From: an uncultured Bacillota bacterium
Lineage (GTDB): Bacteria; Bacillota_I; Bacilli_A; RFN20; CAG-288
Length of the DNA stretch: 34,166 nt
Assembly: GCA_949282275.1 (NCBI GenBank)
Contig: CASDOO010000003.1
Span: 1 to 34,166, forward strand
Direction of reading: 5' to 3'
The position numbers were made by a program, and so were the translations under genes. Below the pieces are notes generated by a model, which worked only from the letters and a program-made list of their open reading frames with translations, searched no databases and had not been told where the DNA came from. Shown piece after piece: positions 15,088-24,753 of this stretch (positions are counted from its first letter, which is position 1; every line of letters starts with the position of its first letter).

Positions 15088-16815
15088 ATGTTGGATCTAA
15101 CGAGAGAGGGCATGTTCATCGCCGATTGGATCATCCTCTGCCTATCCCTTTTCGTTGCCGCACTCTATTTCGTCGTCAATTATGCAAAGGCCATCGCCCA
15201 CTCCCCGACAGGAATCCTCGCCTATGCCAAAAGCAATCCCAAGGTTCTTCTTGTCACTTTCCTCTTTGCCGTGGCCTTTGCCCTCCGGGTCAGCTTTGTC
15301 GACCTGCTTCCAAGGGGGTTCAACCAGGACGAGGCATCGATCGGATATGAAGCCTGGTCGATTCTCCACTATGGCATCGACAGAAAGGGAAACTTCCTTC
15401 CCGTCCATCTTGTTTCATGGGGAAGTGGCCAGAATGCGTTCTACGCCTATTTCATCATTCCCTTCGTCGCCCTTTTGGGCCTTAACGAATTGAGCGTCCG
15501 CCTACCGATGGGCCTGTTGAGCTGCCTTTCCTGCTTCCTTGTCTTCCGCATGATAAGGAAAACGGGAAAGGAAAACATGGCCATCGCCGTCCTTGCCTTT
15601 TTGGCAATTGCGCCATGGGACATCATGCGGAGCCGATGGGCCTTGGAATCCAACGCTTTCCCCTCCCTGCTTGTCTGCGGGACATACCTCCTTCAGGCGG
15701 GCCTCTCCTTCCGCTCTGCCAAAGGAATAAATGCAAGAAGAACAATTCCCCTCGCTCTGTCCGCTATCGTCTTTGGCTTATCCGCCTATTCCTATGGTAC
15801 CTCCTATCTCTTCCTTCCGCTCTATCTTGGAATTGCTTTCGCCATCCTCGTCTTTCGCAAAAAAATGTCCCTCCTTGAAGCCATCGGATTCGTCGTCCTT
15901 TCCGTCCTTGTCGCCCTTCCTATCATCCTGTTCATCTGGATCAATCTCTTCGATGGCGAAACCTTCCGTTTCCTTGGTTTCACGATACCGAAACTGAATC
16001 AGGATCGCTTCCATGCGACGACGAACCTTTTCTCGTCGGATTTTTTCCGGACGGCATTGGAAAACTTCGGCCAAGGCCTAAGGATCCTCTTCCTCCAGAC
16101 AGATGGCCTAAGCTTCAACGGCATCGATATCTTTGGAACGATTTATGTCTTTTCGACGCCCTTTGCCCTCTTTGGCCTTTTCCACAAAAGCGAAAACGAA
16201 AGCGAGTCGAATCTCCTCACCCTGCTTAGCGTCTGGATTGGCGTCAGCCTCCTGATGCTTCTCGTCATCTCCCCCAATATCAACCGGATCAACTTCCTCT
16301 TCCCGCCGCTCATCATCCTGACCGGAATCGGTCTCTACGATACCGTCGGAAGGAAACGCCAGCTTGCCATTGCCTCCTCCGCGCTCTATGTCGGCGCTTT
16401 TGCCTTCTTCCTTTCCACCTACACCGGAAAGTGGAACACCGACAATGGCCTTTATAGCTTTCGCGTCTCCCTGGGACAGGCTATCGACTACGTCTCTTCC
16501 ATAAAGGACTACGATACCTGCTATGTGACCAGCCATGCCGGGGAAGGCGCCATCTACATGCTTTTCTACCAGGAAATCGACCCCTATCGCTATCTGGAAA
16601 CGGTCGACATTGCCGGTGAGCCGAACACGGCAGCGTTCGAGCACATCAATTCCTTCCTCGATTTCGACTTCAATGGCATTCCCAACCATATCGAAGAAGG
16701 AAACGTCTACATACTCTGTAAGAACTACGACCACGCCTTCGACAATTTGGACCTGTCGAAATACAAGGTCGTCGATTTCGAGCTTTATTGGGTCGTCAAT
16801 GCCGTCATCGACTGA
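15088..16815 (+). CDS. Membrane glycosyltransferase of the GT39/ArnT-PMT type
   Basis: A 575-residue polytopic membrane protein with about eleven to thirteen helices and a C-terminal extracytoplasmic domain of about 120 residues. After the first helices comes NQDEASIGYEAWSI (about 87-100), the acidic loop motif typical of GT-C enzymes that use polyprenyl-phosphate sugars, followed by RLPMGLLSCLSCFLVF, the usual ArnT/PMT layout. Such enzymes glycosylate surface glycans, lipids or proteins; the acceptor cannot be told. A clear AAGGAG precedes ATG 15088. It stands alone, divergent from the DUF368-like gene and convergent with phoR across a shared terminator. Confidence 0.8.
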   Translation: MLDLTREGMFIADWIILCLSLFVAALYFVVNYAKAIAHSPTGILAYAKSNPKVLLVTFLFAVAFALRVSFVDLLPRGFNQDEASIGYEAWSILHYGIDRKGNFLPVHLVSWGSGQNAFYAYFIIPFVALLGLNELSVRLPMGLLSCLSCFLVFRMIRKTGKENMAIAVLAFLAIAPWDIMRSRWALESNAFPSLLVCGTYLLQAGLSFRSAKGINARRTIPLALSAIVFGLSAYSYGTSYLFLPLYLGIAFAILVFRKKMSLLEAIGFVVLSVLVALPIILFIWINLFDGETFRFLGFTIPKLNQDRFHATTNLFSSDFFRTALENFGQGLRILFLQTDGLSFNGIDIFGTIYVFSTPFALFGLFHKSENESESNLLTLLSVWIGVSLLMLLVISPNINRINFLFPPLIILTGIGLYDTVGRKRQLAIASSALYVGAFAFFLSTYTGKWNTDNGLYSFRVSLGQAIDYVSSIKDYDTCYVTSHAGEGAIYMLFYQEIDPYRYLETVDIAGEPNTAAFEHINSFLDFDFNGIPNHIEEGNVYILCKNYDHAFDNLDLSKYKVVDFELYWVVNAVID

Positions 16816-16818
16816 AAA

Positions 16819-16844
16819 GACCGGGCTAAGACCCGGTCGTTTTC
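16819..16844. terminator. Bidirectional terminator between the glycosyltransferase and phoR
   Basis: GACCGGG/CCCGGTC stem with a six-base loop, flanked by AAAA on the left and a GTTTT run on the right. It overlaps the last codons of phoR on the other strand, so it can end both convergent transcripts. Confidence 0.75.
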
Positions 16845-18540
16845 ATGTCCTCAGGATGAAAGTCGTCCCTTGCCCGAAGGTGGATCGGACCTCGATCCGA
16901 TAACCGTATTTCTGGCAGATATGCTTGATGATGGCAAGGCCAAGGCCGGTACCTTCCACGTTTTTCAATGTCTTGGAATTGTCGACGCGATAGAACCTTT
17001 CGAAGATACGCGAGAGGTGTTCCTCCTTGATTCCGATTCCCGTGTCGGAAACGGTAATATACCTATCCCTGGCATTCATCTCGATCGAGATCATGCCGTT
17101 AGGCCTGTTGTACTTGATGGCATTGTCGATGAGGTTTGAAAAGATCTTCTCGATATCGCCGCGGTCGGCCTGGACATGGTATTCCTCCAGCTTCAGGTCG
17201 ATCGAGACATTGTTTTCCCGGATCTTAGGTTGCATGTCATCGAGAAGCGATTGAACGAGTGAGGAAATCTCGACGTCCGACTTCTCCTTCCGGATTCCGT
17301 TCTCAAGACGGGAGATCGTCAACATGTCGGAAAGCATCTCCCGCATCTTCTTGGCTTCCTTTATCGTCATCCTGACGGCATCCTGCTTTTCCTCATCTGT
17401 CGACAGCAATCCGTTCTCGAGCATTTCCTGATAGCCAAGGATTGATGTCAGCGGGGTCTTCAGCTCGTGGCTGGCATTGGCGAAGAAGTCCGTCTTGATC
17501 TTGACCAGATTTCTTTCCTCCGTGACGTCCATGACAAGGATAGCCGCACCATTGCGGACCTGGTCGATCCACGGGAAATTCAGGGCCATGACATTGCACT
17601 GATAAGTCCTGCCATTCATCTGGATATCGAAATGGCGACCGTCCTTTCTTTCCTTGAGGCATTTTTCGACATGGGCGGAAAAATCCTCTCCTGCGGAAAG
17701 GATATGGTAATCCTTGTGGAGCGCCTCCTTTTCCGAATAGCCGAACATCTCGCTTGCCTTGCGGTTGAAGAGGACGATCTCGCCATCCCCGGAAACGGCA
17801 AGGAAGGCCTGGCTCATGGAATCCAGGATCATCTTCGTCTTTTCCTTCTCGTTCTGCAGATCCGTGATCTTCCTGTCCAGTTCGGAAGACACCTCATCGA
17901 TGGAATCGGCAATCAAGGCAAGGTCTTCACCCGAACCAAGACGATCGGCAGGATAGCCCGCAAGATAAAGAAGCCGTTCGACCTGGTCCCGCAAGGGCTT
18001 GACCGAGCGATTGTAGTCCCGGTACTTGAAGACGATATAGCCACCCATGAGGATAACCATGACAAGGCAACCATAGATGAGGAAATTCCTCGACACGCTT
18101 GTCGCGACGCTTTCGGCAACGGAGACACGGATGAAATAATCGGGTTTTTCCCTGTCGCGGACGGCATAATAGACCATATTGTAGCCATAGCTGGATTTTC
18201 GGGTGATGAATTTTCCGAGGTTCTCCGGCTGGAGTTCCTCGGCAAGGGCATCGGACTGAAGCATGCCATCGGAATCATAGAGGATCTGATAGTCATCGTG
18301 GCTTTTCGTGATAATGGAAACCCTGTAGTCTCCGGCATCATCGAAGTAGGAGACCGTTTCCTCGCCAGTAGAGGAGTCGTTGCCATCGAAAATCTTTTCC
18401 GCCACCGCAGAGATAGAGCGAATGTTCCCTTCAAGGGAATCCTGGCTGACCAGATAGAAGGTCAGGAAGGCGGAAAGGAAAAGGAGAAGGAGGACAAGGC
18501 AGAAGAGGACCGCCTCGAGGATGACTTTCTTTTTCGTCAT
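16843..18540 (-). CDS. phoR: Phosphate-regulon sensor histidine kinase
   Basis: A 565-residue membrane sensor kinase. Visible parts: helix 1 (about 8-31), an extracytoplasmic domain (32-150), helix 2 (152-172), a HAMP-like linker, a PAS domain (about 235-340), the H-box FFANASHELKTPLTSI with phospho-acceptor His358, and an ATPase domain with NLIDNAIKYN, VSDTGIGI, FERFYRVD and GTGLGLAI. The presence of a large outer domain plus PAS matches the Bacillus PhoR type. It phosphorylates the PhoB-type regulator encoded just upstream; the two genes overlap by ATGA. It is last in the pst-pho cluster and ends at a shared terminator. Confidence 0.92.
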   Translation of the reverse strand: MTKKKVILEAVLFCLVLLLLFLSAFLTFYLVSQDSLEGNIRSISAVAEKIFDGNDSSTGEETVSYFDDAGDYRVSIITKSHDDYQILYDSDGMLQSDALAEELQPENLGKFITRKSSYGYNMVYYAVRDREKPDYFIRVSVAESVATSVSRNFLIYGCLVMVILMGGYIVFKYRDYNRSVKPLRDQVERLLYLAGYPADRLGSGEDLALIADSIDEVSSELDRKITDLQNEKEKTKMILDSMSQAFLAVSGDGEIVLFNRKASEMFGYSEKEALHKDYHILSAGEDFSAHVEKCLKERKDGRHFDIQMNGRTYQCNVMALNFPWIDQVRNGAAILVMDVTEERNLVKIKTDFFANASHELKTPLTSILGYQEMLENGLLSTDEEKQDAVRMTIKEAKKMREMLSDMLTISRLENGIRKEKSDVEISSLVQSLLDDMQPKIRENNVSIDLKLEEYHVQADRGDIEKIFSNLIDNAIKYNRPNGMISIEMNARDRYITVSDTGIGIKEEHLSRIFERFYRVDNSKTLKNVEGTGLGLAIIKHICQKYGYRIEVRSTFGQGTTFILRT

Positions 18541-19205
18541 CGGGTGTATCGATAGCCGATTCCGTAGACAGAGACGATATGCTTTCCCTGTCCTTCCAGC
18601 TTCGTGCGAAGGGACTTGATATGAACATCGATCGTCCGGCTCTCATAGCTGTCCTGCTCGCCCCAGAGAACATTGAGAAGATAATCACGTGAGACAACCT
18701 TGTCCGAAGCCTTCATCAGCTCATAAAGGATGGTGAATTCGGCATTGGTCAGGGAAACATCTTTTCCTTCGACGGAGCAGGTTCTTCTATCGGCATCGAT
18801 AAGGACCTGATCGATGAGAATGCGGGATTGCTTCTTGCTTCGACGGAACTTGGCATTCACCCTTGAGATGAGTTCCAGGATATCGAACGGCTTTTCGAGA
18901 TAGTCATCGGCACCAAGATCCAGACCATCGACCTTGTCGACGATCTGGCTTTTTGCGGAAACGATCATGATCTCGACATCGTCGTTTTCCTTGTCGGCGC
19001 GAATCTTCCGGATGATATCGAAGCCATCGATATCGGGGAGCATGAGATCCAGGAGGACAAGATCCGGACGGCACTTGGAAAAAGCATCCAGAAAGGAAAG
19101 GCCATCCTGAAAGGAGACGACTTCGTATCCTTGCTTCCGGAGCGTGATGGCGATAATCTTGCTGATATTGACATCATCCTCGACAGAATAGATCAGGTTT
19201 GCCAT
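18537..19205 (-). CDS. phoB: PhoB/PhoP-type response regulator
   Basis: A 222-residue OmpR/PhoB-class regulator: receiver domain with acidic pocket (Glu9, Asp10, Asp11), phospho-acceptor Asp53 in LLDLMLPDIDG and conserved Lys105 (EKPFD); then a winged-helix DNA-binding domain (about 130-222) with the TNAEFTILYELM, RTIDVHIKSLRTKL and VYGIGYRY signatures. Phosphorylated by PhoR, it is expected to activate the pst genes. The name could equally be phoP in Gram-positive usage. It lies 16 bases after phoU and overlaps phoR. Confidence 0.92.
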   Translation of the reverse strand: MANLIYSVEDDVNISKIIAITLRKQGYEVVSFQDGLSFLDAFSKCRPDLVLLDLMLPDIDGFDIIRKIRADKENDDVEIMIVSAKSQIVDKVDGLDLGADDYLEKPFDILELISRVNAKFRRSKKQSRILIDQVLIDADRRTCSVEGKDVSLTNAEFTILYELMKASDKVVSRDYLLNVLWGEQDSYESRTIDVHIKSLRTKLEGQGKHIVSVYGIGYRYTR

Positions 19206-19221
19206 TTTCCTTCCCTCCTTT

Positions 19222-19875
19222 TTAGATGATCACGTGATCCTTATGATAGCCGTTGACCATGAAGACGACCCATTCGGCAATGTTCGTGGCGTGGTCGGCG
19301 ATTCTTTCGAGATACTTGAGAATCATGGTCTGATAGACCGTGTTCTCGGAGGAAATCTTCTTTTCCTCGTTCAATTTGACGATGATCTTGACGATTTCCC
19401 AGAACTTGTTGTCGACATAGTCGTCCCGATCCAGGATATCCTGTGCCTGATCGACGTTCATCTTGACACAGCAATACAGGGAATCCTGAACCATCTTCAG
19501 GACAACGGATGCAAGTTCTTCCATGCCATCGACAACCTTTATCGCATCGGGAAGTTTCTTGATAGAATCCGTCGTTCCTTTGATGTCGTAAGCCTGGTCT
19601 CCGATACGCTCGACATCCTCGACCAGTCGGAAATTGCCGATGATGTCCCTCAAATCGCCGGAGTAGACCTTCTCGCGTAGAAGAATCTGCATGCAGAGGG
19701 ATTCCGTCTCGCGCTCATAGAGATTGATCTTGTCATCATCGATGACAAACTTCTCGTCGTATCCTCTGTTCTTATCCAGATAATAGGAAAAAGCCTGCTT
19801 GCAAGAGTCGATGACAGCATCGAGCATCTCGTAGACCTTCGAATCGATGTGCTGGATTTCCTTTTCGATCTGCAT
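19222..19875 (-). CDS. phoU: Phosphate signalling and transport regulator PhoU
   Basis: A 217-residue all-helical PhoU protein with the two characteristic metal-binding repeats: EDVERIGDQAYDI in the first half and LERIADHATNIAEWV near the end. PhoU links the Pst transporter to the PhoR kinase and restrains phosphate uptake when phosphate is plentiful. Length matches the family (about 215-240). It starts 20 bases after pstB with a GGAGG-like site, inside the pst-pho operon. Confidence 0.95.
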   Translation of the reverse strand: MQIEKEIQHIDSKVYEMLDAVIDSCKQAFSYYLDKNRGYDEKFVIDDDKINLYERETESLCMQILLREKVYSGDLRDIIGNFRLVEDVERIGDQAYDIKGTTDSIKKLPDAIKVVDGMEELASVVLKMVQDSLYCCVKMNVDQAQDILDRDDYVDNKFWEIVKIIVKLNEEKKISSENTVYQTMILKYLERIADHATNIAEWVVFMVNGYHKDHVII

Positions 19876-19895
19876 ATTCCATTTCCTCCTGTATA

Positions 19896-20768
19896 TCAGC
19901 TAAAGCGTCCCGTGATGTAGTCATTGCTCCGCTTCTCCTTCGGATGGGAGAAGAAGGCATCGGTGGCGTTGAATTCGACAAGTTCCCCGAGCATGAAGAA
20001 GGCCGTATAGTCGCTGACGCGGGTGGCCTGCTGCATGTTATGCGTGACGATAACAATAGTATACTTCTCTTTCAGTTTCTGGATAAGGTCCTCGATCTTC
20101 TTCGTGGCAATGGGATCGAGCGCGGAAGTCGGCTCGTCCATAAGGATGACGTCCGGACGCATGGCAACACAACGGGCAATGCAGAGTCTCTGCTGCTGAC
20201 CGCCGGAAAGGGCCATGCCGGATTCCTTGAGACGATCCTTGACCTCGTCATAGAGGGCGCCTTCCTTGAGGGAATCCTCGACAAGCTGACGCAGATACTT
20301 GCGATCCTTGATTCCCTGGCAGCGCGGACCATAGGTGATATTGTCGCGAATGGACATCGGAAAGGGATTGGGCTGCTGGAAGACCATGCCGACGCGGGAA
20401 CGAAGAAGAATGGGGTTGATCGTATGGATATCCGTGCCATTGAAGAGCAGCTCGCCCGTCACGCGACAGCCATCGATGAGGTCATTCATTCTATTGAAGC
20501 ATCTCAGGAAGGTGGACTTTCCGCATCCGGAAGGCCCGATGAAGGCGGTGACCTTGTTCTTGTAGATCTTGATGTTGATGTCCTTCAGGGCCTGCTTGTC
20601 ATCGTAGAAAAGATTCAGGTTCCTTGCCTCGAAAACGACATTGTCCTTCGTTTCCTCGGCCTCTTCGCGTCTTGCCGCGGCAGGGGCTCCCAAGGCCGGT
20701 TCCTGTGACGGCGTCCTGGCCTCCAGCTCCTCGAGGGCTTGGATGGTCTGTTCCTCTTCAAGGGTCAT
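19896..20768 (-). CDS. pstB: Phosphate ABC transporter ATP-binding protein
   Basis: A 290-residue ABC ATPase powering phosphate import. Walker [10 protein letters not shown] is at 78-86, the Q-loop FQQPNPFP matches the PstB-specific form, the signature LSGGQQQRL is near 190, Walker [13 protein letters not shown] follows, and the switch histidine lies in VTHNMQQA. It carries an extra N-terminal tail of about 45 residues, rich in Glu and Ala, not usual for PstB (about 250). The ATG overlaps the pstA stop (ATGA), so the two are coupled. Confidence 0.97.
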   Translation of the reverse strand: MTLEEEQTIQALEELEARTPSQEPALGAPAAARREEAEETKDNVVFEARNLNLFYDDKQALKDINIKIYKNKVTAFIGPSGCGKSTFLRCFNRMNDLIDGCRVTGELLFNGTDIHTINPILLRSRVGMVFQQPNPFPMSIRDNITYGPRCQGIKDRKYLRQLVEDSLKEGALYDEVKDRLKESGMALSGGQQQRLCIARCVAMRPDVILMDEPTSALDPIATKKIEDLIQKLKEKYTIVIVTHNMQQATRVSDYTAFFMLGELVEFNATDAFFSHPKEKRSNDYITGRFS

Positions 20769-22408
20769 TTTTCTTGTTCTCCTTCCATGGCGGGCCTGTT
20801 CTTCCCCATGATGGAATCCCGCACTTCCTTCCGGTCAAGATACTTCTGCTTTGTCTTCTCGTAGAACTTCCGATACCACGGCTTGGGTCCGACGGGACGG
20901 AACTTGTCGAGCTTGGAGGCGATGAGCTTGACGGCGATATTGAGGATAAGGACGACAAGGAGGATGAGAATGGCGGCAGCGGCGGCGGCCTTGTAGTTCG
21001 GGGCCTCGCCCGACATGACCCTCCAGATGTAGACGGCAAGGGAGGCAGCAGTGTTCGTCGGGGTCGGGGCATCGGAGATGAAGGTGCCCGTTGCAAAGAC
21101 CAAGGCTGCGGATTCGCCAATGATTCTTCCAATGGCAAGGAGCGTACCCGTCAGGATTCCCGGCACGGAATTTGGAATGATGATGCGGAAGACAGTCTGC
21201 GTCTCGGAAGCTCCCAAGGCCAGGGAAGCATTCTTGAGACTCTTCGGAATGGCGGCGATGGCTTCCTGGGTTGCCTTCATGATGGTTGGAAGGACCATGC
21301 AGGCCAAGGTCGCAGAACCCGAGAGAATATTTCCGGTCGCACCGGTCCAGTTGAATATCGGAATGAAGATGATGGCACCGGCAAGACCGAAGATGATGGA
21401 TGGTACGCCGGATATCATGTCGATGAGGGATTGTATCAGCTTCGTTATTGTACCGCGCTTGGCGTAGTAGCTGAGATAGACCGCGCCGCCGATTCCAAGC
21501 GGCAGGGCAATGATGAGCGCAAAGAGAATCATATAGAGGGTGGCAATAAGCGGACCGCGAATGCCGAAACCGCCGGAAGCGAAGAAACCGGAGCTGATGG
21601 AAACCATCCTGTCCATGTTTGTCGCGACGGCCTCAGCTCCGTTTCTTGCCGCAGCAGTAACGCTTCTCCCGTTTTCATCTTTGCCAATGATCATCGTCAC
21701 GGAATAACCGTTGGCAAGATGGAAGGGCTGGTCGGAAAGATCCTGAACGTTGGAGATGGGGGATTCGACATCGACATAGGTGATCGTGACGTCGCTCGTG
21801 CCGTCCGTCTTGACGGTATCGGCGAAGACGATGCCCCACCTCTGGGAGAAGTATTCCCCTTCGTCAAGCTGCGGCGCTTGGAAGGTTGTATTCGGATCGA
21901 GGGAGAAATCATCGGGTGTACGGACATTATAATTGATGGAATTGTAGTTCCCGGTGACAAATCCCCAAGAGAAGGTGTCCCAACCTGTGGAAAGGCAATA
22001 GACGACGATTCCGATAAGGACAAGCAAGGAAAGGCAGGAGAGAATGTAGGTTAAGGAAGAGCGCAGGACATCGAAGAAAGAACGAATCTTGAACTTCTTT
22101 TCCCTTTCAGCATTGATTTTCTTGATGGACTCGATTTTCTCCTTGGCGGTATAGGTGAAGTCTTCCTCCACGGTATCGGACAATTCGCTCTCTTCGGGAA
22201 CGGGAATCATGCCGACACCGATATTGGAACGGGAGAACGGTTCCTTGACCTTGGCTAGGCTCGTTTGGAACAAGTCAGCGGCCTTCTTTGCCCAAGTCGG
22301 AACCTTCTTTCCTTCCTTGGATGTACCATCTTTTCCGTTTGTCGTCACCGCGTCCTCGGAAGGAGTGGCCATGGATTCCAATTCTTCTTTTTTCTTATTG
22401 TCTTCCAT
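20765..22408 (-). CDS. pstA: Phosphate ABC transporter permease PstA, enlarged
   Basis: A 547-residue protein whose C-terminal 290 residues are a typical PstA permease ([20 protein letters not shown], the EAA-like loop [22 protein letters not shown], and [11 protein letters not shown]). Usual PstA length is about 280-300. Here there is a charged cytoplasmic N-terminal extension of about 110 residues, and between the first helix (about 114-138) and the permease core an extracytoplasmic domain of about 110 residues (from [10 protein letters not shown] to [10 protein letters not shown]). With PstC it forms the channel. The first codons overlap the end of pstC by 14 bases. Confidence 0.93.
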   Translation of the reverse strand: MEDNKKKEELESMATPSEDAVTTNGKDGTSKEGKKVPTWAKKAADLFQTSLAKVKEPFSRSNIGVGMIPVPEESELSDTVEEDFTYTAKEKIESIKKINAEREKKFKIRSFFDVLRSSLTYILSCLSLLVLIGIVVYCLSTGWDTFSWGFVTGNYNSINYNVRTPDDFSLDPNTTFQAPQLDEGEYFSQRWGIVFADTVKTDGTSDVTITYVDVESPISNVQDLSDQPFHLANGYSVTMIIGKDENGRSVTAAARNGAEAVATNMDRMVSISSGFFASGGFGIRGPLIATLYMILFALIIALPLGIGGAVYLSYYAKRGTITKLIQSLIDMISGVPSIIFGLAGAIIFIPIFNWTGATGNILSGSATLACMVLPTIMKATQEAIAAIPKSLKNASLALGASETQTVFRIIIPNSVPGILTGTLLAIGRIIGESAALVFATGTFISDAPTPTNTAASLAVYIWRVMSGEAPNYKAAAAAAILILLVVLILNIAVKLIASKLDKFRPVGPKPWYRKFYEKTKQKYLDRKEVRDSIMGKNRPAMEGEQEK

Positions 22409-23492
22409 TTTCGATAGCCTCCTTCCTCTTTAATGACTTTATGATGCCCTCGGGGAAGAAACGACGATAGAGACGAGCAAACAGGGCGTTGTTTGGCTGT
22501 CCGACAGATTTGGCATAGATGGAATCCTTGACGGAATTGAGAACGACATCGACTAGAAGGATCACAATCATCAACAGGATACCGGCAGAGAAACGGATAT
22601 CGTATCCCATCGTCCCCGGCGTGGCCTCACCGATTCCCATAAGCATCTGCGTGGTCAGCGTCGCGGAAGTATCGAGAGGATTCCATGTCGGGCCACCGGT
22701 CGCATTTCCGATGACCATCTGCATGGCCGTAGCTTCGCCAAGGGCACGTCCGATGCCAAGAATGATGCCGGCGAAGATACCGGATTGGGCATCTTTGATA
22801 ACAATCTTAAAGTCGGTCTGGCTCTTGGATGCGCCAAGCGCCAAGGAAGCATTGATAAGGGATGGATTAACGGCCTTCATCGCCGTTATCGACATCGACG
22901 TCATCGTCGGAATGGACATCATGGCAAGAACCAGAACACCAGAAAGCATCGAGGATCCGCCTGCCGTCTGGTATCCAACAGCATTGGCAAAAGCCTTGAC
23001 GATACCCGTGATGATGCCCATGCCGAACAAACCGAAAATGACGGAAGGGATAGAGGCAAGAAGTTCGATACCGGTCTGGAACACGGCAGCAATAGGCTTG
23101 GGAGCGACCCTCGTGATCAAAAGGGCGGTAAAGATCGAGACAGGAATGGAAATAAGGAGGGACAAAACAGTGACATACAGCGTGTTGACGACAAGGTAGC
23201 CGGCACCATGATTGAATTCCCCGCCGTTCCATGTCGTGTTCGTAAAGAAACTTCCGAAATCCTGTTTTCCGACACCATCGCCCACGGCAGAGTGATATTC
23301 CGTAACGAATGGTTGTATTCCCTTGACGAGAATGAAGACAACAACAAAGATGATGATACTGGCACATAGAAGGGCTAGGAAAAAGAAGACTCCCTTGACA
23401 ACAAGATCGACCTTCTTTTTCGTCTCCGCCTGACGCGTGAGGTTTACGGTAATGTTGGTGGGTATGGTCTCCGTTTTCTGTTCCGGTTCCAT
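22395..23492 (-). CDS. pstC: Phosphate ABC transporter permease PstC
   Basis: A 365-residue inner-membrane permease with six predicted helices; it pairs with PstA. Family marks are the long first helix (VFFFLALLCASIIIFVVVFI), the IPSVIFGLFGMG segment, the EAA-like loop [19 protein letters not shown] and GRALGEATAMQMVIGN. It is slightly longer than typical (about 300-320) because of a basic N-terminus and C-terminal tail. The ATG at 23492 has AAGGAG seven bases upstream. A perfect hairpin separates it from pstS. Confidence 0.95.
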   Translation of the reverse strand: MEPEQKTETIPTNITVNLTRQAETKKKVDLVVKGVFFFLALLCASIIIFVVVFILVKGIQPFVTEYHSAVGDGVGKQDFGSFFTNTTWNGGEFNHGAGYLVVNTLYVTVLSLLISIPVSIFTALLITRVAPKPIAAVFQTGIELLASIPSVIFGLFGMGIITGIVKAFANAVGYQTAGGSSMLSGVLVLAMMSIPTMTSMSITAMKAVNPSLINASLALGASKSQTDFKIVIKDAQSGIFAGIILGIGRALGEATAMQMVIGNATGGPTWNPLDTSATLTTQMLMGIGEATPGTMGYDIRFSAGILLMIVILLVDVVLNSVKDSIYAKSVGQPNNALFARLYRRFFPEGIIKSLKRKEAIENGRQ

Positions 23493-23516
23493 TTTGTACT
23501 CCTTTTCACGAACAAA

Positions 23517-23542
23517 GGGAACCGCTCTTTTGAACGGTTCCC
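23517..23542 (-). terminator. Attenuating hairpin between pstS and pstC
   Basis: A perfect 8-bp stem GGGAACCG/CGGTTCCC with a 10-base loop lies in the pstS-pstC gap. The following T run on the minus strand is short (TTTG), so this is probably a partial terminator or mRNA stabiliser that keeps the binding protein more abundant than the permeases. Confidence 0.6.
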
Positions 23543-23574
23543 GATGATTGATTTAATGCTTCGTCTTCGACAAA

Positions 23575-24687
23575 TCAGGCAATGAGCTGGCTCCACTTGG
23601 TGATGGGCGTCTCATCGGAATAATCCTCACCGAAGTTTTCTTCGGAAGTTGCCTTGTCCTTGATGGCGTCCGGACGGACATAGATGCCGCGGAGCTGTTC
23701 GATGGTGATATTGGTCAGAGGGTTGGCACTGTTGACGATCGGGCAGATGGCATCCTTGCAGAGTTCGACCATGGTGTAGCTCTTGGACGTGGCATCGGCC
23801 TGCTCGGTGGCATTGAAGTCACGGGAAGCGAATCCGATATCGCCGGTTCCATCGTTGAGCTTCTTGAAGGCATCGCCGGAACCCGTATGGTTATGGGCAG
23901 CTTCAGGAGCATTCACAAAGTAGGTCGTCCATGTTTCGGAAAGCGCCGTGGACATGCCTTCGACAGAGGTAGAACCAACGAAGTTCACCTGAATGTTGGA
24001 ATAATCGCCGGCAATCTTGCCATTCTCGACGCCAAGAGTATTGACCCAGTCAAGGCTGGTATCCTTGAGCATGTCGGAGAAGGACTTGCCGGAAGCGAAG
24101 TCATCTTCGGGATCAACGATTCCGCCTTCGGCATCGATGATGATGGCCTGACCTTCGATGGAGGAAGCAAAGGCGACATAGGACTCGATAAGGGCAATCT
24201 TGGTTGCGTTACGCGTGCTGTCGACACTTGTGGCATAGACCATGTTGAAGTTACGCTGGAGAGAGTAGGTGCCATCGACGACCGTTTCCGAAGAAGCGGT
24301 GACGCCGTCGACGGTAAGGGCCTTGATGCCGTCCTGGGTCGGGACGCTGGCAAGGGAGCTGTATCCGATACCATATTCGTCCTGGGCAACCTTCGTCATC
24401 ATGTCGCCGTTTCCGGTTGTCTGGGCAACGCTGGCAGTGAGAAGCGTGTCGTCGCTCTTGGCATCTTCGATACCGATCTTCGTGCAGAAGCCATCGCGGG
24501 TTCCGGAAGTGGTGTCTCTGGTATAGGGCTTGATGTCCTTGCTCTTATCGAAATCCGTGGCAACAGGAGTCGTATTTCCGGTGGCACCACCCGTAGGAGT
24601 CGTGGCGGTGTTGCTGGAAGTTCCGTTGCAGCTGGCAAGCAAAGAGAGGGAGGCAAGTACGATCGTGCTCATAAGGATCTTTTTCAT
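23575..24687 (-). CDS. pstS: Phosphate-binding lipoprotein PstS with circularly permuted halves
   Basis: A 370-residue lipoprotein (lipobox LASC, Cys20; Ser/Thr/Gly-rich linker to about 45). The usual PstS order is GSTSV, GSGDA, DIGFASR, NPLTxxxxxQLRxIY, W-x-x-L, then IxPYTRxxxSGTR, GYxSL, DGVxxxxETVxxGxY, EGQ. Here IKPYTRDTTSGTRDGF (52-67), GIGYSSL (106-112), DGVTASSETVVDGTY (127-141) and SIEGQAIIIDAEGGIV (176-191) come first. After a linker (about 192-231) follow FVGSTSVEGM (236-245), GSGDAF (269-274), DIGFASRDF (283-291), NPLTNITIEQLRGIY (322-336) and a final ITKWSQL. All phosphate-contact motifs are kept, only their order is swapped. The start is ATG 24687 with GAGGT upstream; the frame is uninterrupted and no extra half lies beyond either end. 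It heads the pst operon. Confidence 0.9.
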   Translation of the reverse strand: MKKILMSTIVLASLSLLASCNGTSSNTATTPTGGATGNTTPVATDFDKSKDIKPYTRDTTSGTRDGFCTKIGIEDAKSDDTLLTASVAQTTGNGDMMTKVAQDEYGIGYSSLASVPTQDGIKALTVDGVTASSETVVDGTYSLQRNFNMVYATSVDSTRNATKIALIESYVAFASSIEGQAIIIDAEGGIVDPEDDFASGKSFSDMLKDTSLDWVNTLGVENGKIAGDYSNIQVNFVGSTSVEGMSTALSETWTTYFVNAPEAAHNHTGSGDAFKKLNDGTGDIGFASRDFNATEQADATSKSYTMVELCKDAICPIVNSANPLTNITIEQLRGIYVRPDAIKDKATSEENFGEDYSDETPITKWSQLIA

Positions 24688-24753
24688 GTTTTTACCTCGT
24701 TTTTGAAACGCCCATAATCTACTTTGTCCCCAAAAAGCGATATATCTTGATTC

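Noticed and set aside
20624-22054. Long plus-strand open frame opposite pstA and pstB
   Set aside because: Overlaps two well-supported transporter genes and has no recognisable domain.
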